From assembly GCA_003116995.1 (NCBI GenBank), contig BDSL01000008.1, forward strand, positions 1,798,001 to 1,862,000: a stretch of 64,000 nucleotides of DNA, in the 5' to 3' direction. Below, piece after piece: positions 58,530 through 64,000 of this stretch (its first letter is position 1; each line of letters begins with the position of its first letter). The translations under genes were made by a program, and so were the position numbers. The stretch comes from Yamagishiella unicocca. Taxonomy: Eukaryota; Chlorophyta; Chlorophyceae; Chlamydomonadales; Volvocaceae. The notes under the pieces are model-generated. The model searched no databases, was not told the DNA's origin, and was given only the letters and a program-made list of their open reading frames with translations.

Positions 58530-59684
58530 CAATGGTAGCAGGGGGACTGTTCTCGATACTTATTGCAAAGCCACCTCTTTAGCCCTAGATACCGTAGACT
58601 GTGTCGACGGCTTTGGCTTAGATTGGCGTTGCTGAGAGCCGTTCCGCGTGTGCGCGCCCTGCTTGGGCCGGTTTGGTTGCTTATCTGACATGTTGGGCTG
58701 AGGCCACTGACGGCATATTTGTTTACAGTTCAGGATTATAATTATATCGCAGACTGGACGAGCCTGATGTCGGGTTTGCTGTGCCGGGCTCAGCGTCGGC
58801 CTGCATCAGGTCCCACCTATCCCGCAAGGAGATCAGGGAATGCCCTTCGAATGCTTCTTCCGGAATGGCTCCTAATGACCACGGTCTGTACATTGGGAAT
58901 ACCGGTACCAAAGTTCCGAAACATAGTCATGTAGGACGAAAATGTAAATATAGCACCTCTTACAATGAATTTCGAACCAACAACCCTATTTGGGGATGAT
59001 GACCAACTGCCCTATTGAGGCCGCTGACATGCATCAGCATGACTACATCCCCACCGCGCGATCCATTCCGCCTTCACCTACTCCTGCCTGTCAGCCCTCC
59101 GCCTGTGCTTCTTTCTCCCGATTCTTTCCGTACCATGGGCACAGCCACGGCCCCATGTTGCCAACTGATGCGAATCTGTGCAGGCTGGCAGAGATCAGCC
59201 GCAAGCTGACATGCCTTCACATAGTGCCGCTATTTGCAGTCTTGGCCTCTCACTACTCACTCGCCGAGCACACTTGGACTCTGGTATCCTGACCAACACG
59301 AGCCTGACCATGGTCCAAAGGTCTAAATGGACGTGATCGACGGAACATATGGCGTGTGCCTTCCCCCATATGAGCCACAAGCCCGATTGAGGATCGGCAG
59401 AGGTCATTGGCATCCACCCAAAGTCACACGGAGCGCATCTTGCAGCGCGGGTGTTATCCGCACCGCTGCAACAAGCCTGGAGAACTACATGTACATCGGT
59501 ACTAATTTAGCATCAAGTATTCTATTGTGCGCATTATCCCTAATTGGCGCAACCCGCAAGACGGCAGTTAAAACAAGCATGGCCTAGCTGGTTCGGCAGC
59601 ACGTTCATGCCATCTTGCCAAGGCCATTCTTATCGTATAACCTTAACAGCGCTACCCTGCCGGTGTTGCTCCAGTGCCGCTGAC
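58530..59684. other. Intergenic stretch between convergent FTSJ1 and CFAP96
   Basis: It holds both 3' UTRs. TGTAA at 58943-58947 could end FTSJ1, and TTACA at 58960-58964 could end CFAP96 on the other strand. No coding region is supported. Confidence 0.45.
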
Positions 59685-62600
59685 TTATTTAAGGTTCATG
59701 CGTACGATGCTGCGCACCATGTCGGTCTTCTGGGCGTTGTTTGGCCGCCATGCGCCGGTCGCGGCGAGCCGCTGCTGCTCGGCTTTCTTGCGAGCGTGCT
59801 CAGCATCTGTGGATGCGGGCAGGGGAAGTTGACGGGCACACTGAGCGACGTACAGAGGAAAGCGGGTACGAAACAAATGACCAGCTGGGTTACCGTCCTG
59901 TGAGTGCTGGTAGTGGATACATGGACACTCGCGGATTGCTTTCTTATCGTGTCCTCGAACCCGAACGACACTTTGCATGACATAGGGCGCTTCCGCTGGA
60001 CGCTGCCATTCTGCAACAGATGCTGCACCTTTCCTTTGTCGTAACACTTGGGAGAGCGGCTGCCAATCGCGTACTAACGTCGAACGTCAAGCAGCCCTGG
60101 GGGTCAATCCGTACCCCTCGTAGTTGCCCGCTAGGACGGAGTCTATGTGAGCTGCTCCTGAACACCCACAGCTCCTCTTGCAATTACTTGAATGACCCCT
60201 GCCCAGCATGTCCGTACCCACCAAGCTTTGGAGCCTCGGGGTCGTGGATGTACTCGGGATGTCGGCCCACGTAGCGGGGGTTGAGAGATGAGGGGCGGAA
60301 CGCCGGGCCCGCGTCTCCCTTGTCGGCGGCGGCCTCTGTGCAGGAAAGTCACGTAAGGCGCTGTTAGCCCCCCGCCTCTGTGCCATGACGTCTGTAGGTG
60401 CAGCACCGCCTGCTATGCAATAAGCCTGACGCCGTCACATGTGGTATGGTGTTTGTACCCAAAAGCTCTGGCCTACGCTTCGCATACGCGTGGCCGATGA
60501 TAATACCGGTACTTCGCACTATAAAGCTTGCCTGGTTTCGGCGCATCGGGGTCCACAGGCGCCACGGCGGGGTCAGCTCCGAGGACGTACTCATATTCGC
60601 CAGCAACGCCTTTGCCCTTGCTGATAGTGATGTTGGGAACACCCGCACCTCCCTTCTTGGACGGATTTGAGGGCCGGAACGGCTGCGGCTGCCGAGCGGC
60701 GAAATCCGCTTCCCGCTCCTGTGTAGGTAGGGCACAAGTTGGCCGGCCATGAAGACATTAACATCTCTTAACGAAAAAGTCATTGAAACACTAGTCTCCT
60801 GTAAGCCATAGGGTCCCCCGGTCGTGCAATGAAGACATGCGCGAGTCTCTCGCATACATACAATTGTGACCTACATGCAACCTCCGCTGGCGTTGCATTT
60901 CATCGGGCTCGTGTTGATACTCGTACTCGGTGGCTACCCCTCGGAAGCCTTGCCGCTCTGACAGGGTTGTCTTGTTGAAACCGTATGTTCCCTTCTTAGC
61001 GGGCGACGTGTAGAAGCCACGCGGCTCGGCCTTCACGTCTTCCTTCTTTTTCTGGACCGTAACACTGCGGCCCTTAGGTACAGAGGGGCGGGGGGCGGGG
61101 GCGGGGGATCATGGCTCAAGAGGAACAAGCACTGCTCACGTTGTCATTTTACGGGCGACTGCCCGCATTAACCTGGCGCAAGTGGGTGGCCAGAACACAT
61201 GCCGTCCTGCATACAGAACACATGCCGTCCTCCATGCGAATTACTTAACGTGACGCCTCAACGTCCTTTGTCCTCGAGCGCGTCAGACATTACGGTTTCG
61301 TTTTGAGCGTTCCAACATGACGGCCCATCCATATGGGTTTAAACACAGCGCCTACACTTGAATATGTCTACTGCTGTTGGACATCGCCGGACTTATGCGT
61401 GTTTCATTAGGCATCGTAAAGAAACACACATAAATGCTTCACTTGCGATATGCATAACTTGAATCCTCGCTTTTCCGCACAAGCCATAGGACCCAAAATC
61501 GCCTTGGACGCAATCCAGGACTTTCCCCCATACAGCCGTAGCAGGTTATCCTATTGCCCTGTCCTCGACCCTCGCTCCATCCAAACAAATTCTACAGTCC
61601 GGTACTTGGCGCTGAAGGCTCCATACACAGTCGCAAGCGACTGTAGAGGGTCCCAACTGCCCTTCCAGCAACTAAATAGTCCGATATCGGTCGACTTTGC
61701 TGTTCATGTGTGGGGATTGCCACAGACTGCGACTGGAATTTATAAATCGCTTCTTTACCCGAGCAACCAAACAGTACGGCATCCCAGTGGAAAGCTTCGT
61801 GTGGCACGCATGTGTGGCCAAGACAGTAATGCCTGGAACAGCGCGCCTTCAGGGTTCCAACTGTCATCATCAATAGCGTGGCAATGCTTGCCGAAGATGG
61901 CCCAGCTGTCGGTTTAAAAGTACGTCATTCATGGATTGAAACAACGTCGTGCTCAATTCCTCCCCCATCAGGCTTTAGGCAGGCAACAGTACTGTCATTC
62001 AGACACCTCGCAGTGGCAAATAAGACGCCTAAAGCCAAGGAACCCAGGAATATGGACAACCATGCTGCATCTTGGTTATCGCCCCCCGCAAGCCGCCCCG
62101 CAAGCTTACCCCCAGCTACCAACACAAATGCCACATCGGCGCTGAGCTTACCGGGATGTACTCGACCTTGCCTTGCAACGTTCCCGTGAAATCTCCTGGT
62201 GTGGTGCTCACTTTCATCGGAGACGCTGCTTTAAACGGCGCTGGCACGACCTGTTGCTTCCGTTGCACGTTCTGTTCTTGCAGACGCCGTCTGCCTGCGT
62301 CCATGTACTTGTCGCCATTGTGAAGCGACTTGAATGGCTCGAATGCGGCATCGTTTCCCTATGGAAGAAGGATGCAGTTGAGTTCGGCCGCGTGTGCCGA
62401 TGCCCTTTATGCGCAAAATACTCATCAATCCAATAATGGTTGTATGACGCTCCATGCAAGCCATCTCTGTTCGCGGAAGGGCGTATTCCTAACAAAGGAA
62501 TCCTGACGTTCGTCTCAGGTTCCCTAGCACATACCTTGCCAACCCTTCCAACCGTAGCCTTGAAGTTGAGGCCATGATCGCGCACTTGTGTGCCATCTGG

Positions 62601-62720
62601 AGAAGGTGAGCGACTCGTTTTCCGCGAGCCGCCTGCACTGCCAGACCCCTCGCCTCCCGCAGGCGGAGGCGATGGTGTTAAATACAAATGATCCTTAAAC
62701 ATGCCATACTTGCTGGTCAT
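59685..62720 (-). CDS. CFAP96: Cilia- and flagella-associated protein 96 (C4orf47/UPF0602 family)
   Basis: Six exons: 62720-62535, 62358-62152, 61072-60875, 60718-60532, 60335-60222 and 59806-59685, all in phase, give 337 residues (human 309). The family has repeated short blocks ending in a Phe-x-Pro/Ala-Ser-x-x-Lys-Lys motif with Gly-rich followers. Here: KYGMFKDHLYLTPS at the N-terminus, FKAASPMKVSTTPGDFTG, FYTSPAKKGTYGFNKTTLSE, PFRPSNPSKKGGAGVPNITI, FRPSSLNPRYVG and, at the end, DMVRSIVRMNLK, matching the conserved terminal (I/M)-x-x-(L/V)NVRRAL-type helix. CFAP96 is found in ciliates, algae and animals with motile cilia and localises to centrosome/basal body or axoneme; its mechanism is unclear. 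Intron 4 needs a GC donor (CCAG|GCAAGC at 60531), the classic GC-AG consensus. No signal peptide or membrane span. Confidence 0.9.
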
Positions 62721-63253
62721 CCTTCAATGAAGCAGTTACAGGATGGGGACGTATATTTTCTGGACCTTCGAGTGTGGCACAAGATAAAATAGCTATCTAA
62801 TAACTTTTCAACGCAGACATAGCATGTCTATGTAAACTTGAGCTCATATGTACCAAACGGGAACTGACCGGCTTCTAAATTGCCGTGATTCCTTCGATAA
62901 TATCAATTCAACGGAAGCGTACAATAACGCAACTTGCCATAAGCACTATCAACAACTTGCCATAAGCACTATCAAAAAGTGCGCATGATTTATTATTTAT
63001 CAGGACCCCTGCGACCATTTTTTGGATTTAACGGGTTACCACGAGTGCAGCCGAGCTTGGGCCCCATAACTTCCAGGTCTGCCTTATATAGTAGATTACT
63101 GCGCATTGTGGATTTACTAGCTGTTTTTCGTGACGGGCCTGGACCCGCATGCAGTAGCGGAGGCCAGCACACTGAGCGTACCGGAATGCGCCCTCGAGTA
63201 TCAAACAGCAGCGTCATGCTCATTATCGTAATTTCATTGTAACAGGCTTAACA
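62721..63253. other. Region upstream of CFAP96
   Basis: AT-richer sequence likely containing the CFAP96 promoter. It includes a 23-bp tandem duplication (AACTTGCCATAAGCACTATC) at 62931-62976. No gene is seen. Confidence 0.5.
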
Positions 63254-63446
63254 ATGGGAACGGAGAGGACCAGACGCGCTGACGCAGAGGGGCGCTCGCG
63301 TACAGTGTACTCCGTACTGGCGAAAATGGGTTCACAGCCTGCATGGGTGACAACCGGGTTTCACGCTAGTAATGTCGAAAACCCAAATCATACGTCATCT
63401 GCGGCGGACGTTTCGTTGAGCCCGGCGGCCCTGGAGCATCGGCAGG
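63254..63446 (+). CDS. Possible first coding exon of a gene running off the right edge
   Basis: ATG at 63254 lies in good context (AACAATGGG) and opens about 64 codons (MGTERTRRADAEGRSRTVYS...) up to a strong donor (CGGCAG|GTGAGTTT at about 63447). No downstream exon could be placed before the window ends and no domain is recognised. It could be a chance ORF. Confidence 0.25.
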
Positions 63447-64000
63447 TGAGTTTGCTGCGGCAGACCGAAGGGGAACACAGTTACTTAGGCAGGACTTGGT
63501 AATCCAATCTGAGGGATCATAACTACTTATTCCCAGTGACCATTTTAAGGCCCAGTCATGCACTACGTGACGTTAGGAGGCCACTTACGTGTGTGCTGGA
63601 AGATTTGCATGCCAGCCCTTCGTGTGACATGAGTATCATGTGCGGGGAGAAGCCTGCGCACATAGGAGGGGTGGGGGTGCAATATAAATGCGAGCGGACG
63701 AGTACGTTCACATACGGTGGTTGTTTGACACGCGCAACACAACAGAATCGATGGATGGCCAACAATATCCTTTATTAGGGTGTGTTGAACGAATAGGCGG
63801 ACATGCCATGGCAAAAACGCTGCAAGTTTTATAGTTATGTATAACTCCAAACACCTACTTAAGAAGACCCATCCACTTCGACCCTCGCTTATGCACCTGA
63901 AGCGGGCCTCTCGGCTTTCATCGGGCTTTCATGCGAAACTCCTGGAGCAACTTGCATACGGTGCGTATATATTGTCGAGCAGGGGCCGTGGATTCAGCAA

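Overview
This window reads as nuclear DNA of a volvocine or chlamydomonad green alga. It is GC-rich. Almost every gene is split by many short introns with GT-AG (rarely GC-AG) borders and strong (C/T)nCAG acceptors. Gene content mixes plant-type plastid proteins (TatC, a plastid zinc-ribbon protein), a cilium protein (CFAP96-like) and a gametolysin-type M11 metalloprotease, a family typical of Chlamydomonas and Volvox. I rebuilt exons by hand from splice signals, reading-frame phase and remembered family sequences, so exon borders are predictions. For most genes every junction keeps phase and the total length is divisible by three.

Layout, left to right: 3' part of an EXD2-like exonuclease gene (+, 1-2700, cut by the window edge); TRAPPC3/BET3 (-, 3995-5895); a GNAT-like protein resembling a bacterial family (-, 6982-9739); a small cupin_3 protein divergent from it (+, 10059-11115); a long Ala-rich low-complexity protein (-, 13891 to at least 18056); Ecdysoneless/ECD (-, 18333-26312) with a complete FEN1 flap endonuclease gene (+, 20549-22774) lying inside its intron 7 on the other strand; cytosolic-type tyrosyl-tRNA synthetase (+, 27400-30836); a DCC-family thiol-disulfide oxidoreductase (-, 32166-34259); a plastid-type membrane/zinc-ribbon protein (+, about 35717-37621); the M11 protease (-, 38852-44382); a probable organelle helical-repeat protein (-, 46200-50860); plastid TatC (-, 52235-55522) head-to-head with the tRNA 2'-O-methyltransferase FTSJ1/TRM7 (+, 55755-58529); CFAP96 (-, 59685-62720); and a possible first exon of another gene at the right edge.

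The genes do not form a pathway; this is an ordinary housekeeping stretch. The most unusual things are architectural: the FEN1-in-ECD nesting; a short dispersed repeat (core GGAAAACCCGTG) that I find repeatedly in introns of at least eight different genes and not convincingly between genes; a near-perfect 23-bp hairpin in a TyrRS intron; tandem repeats that copy a splice donor in FTSJ1; and two GC-AG introns. I saw no rRNA, tRNA, CRISPR array or intact transposon.
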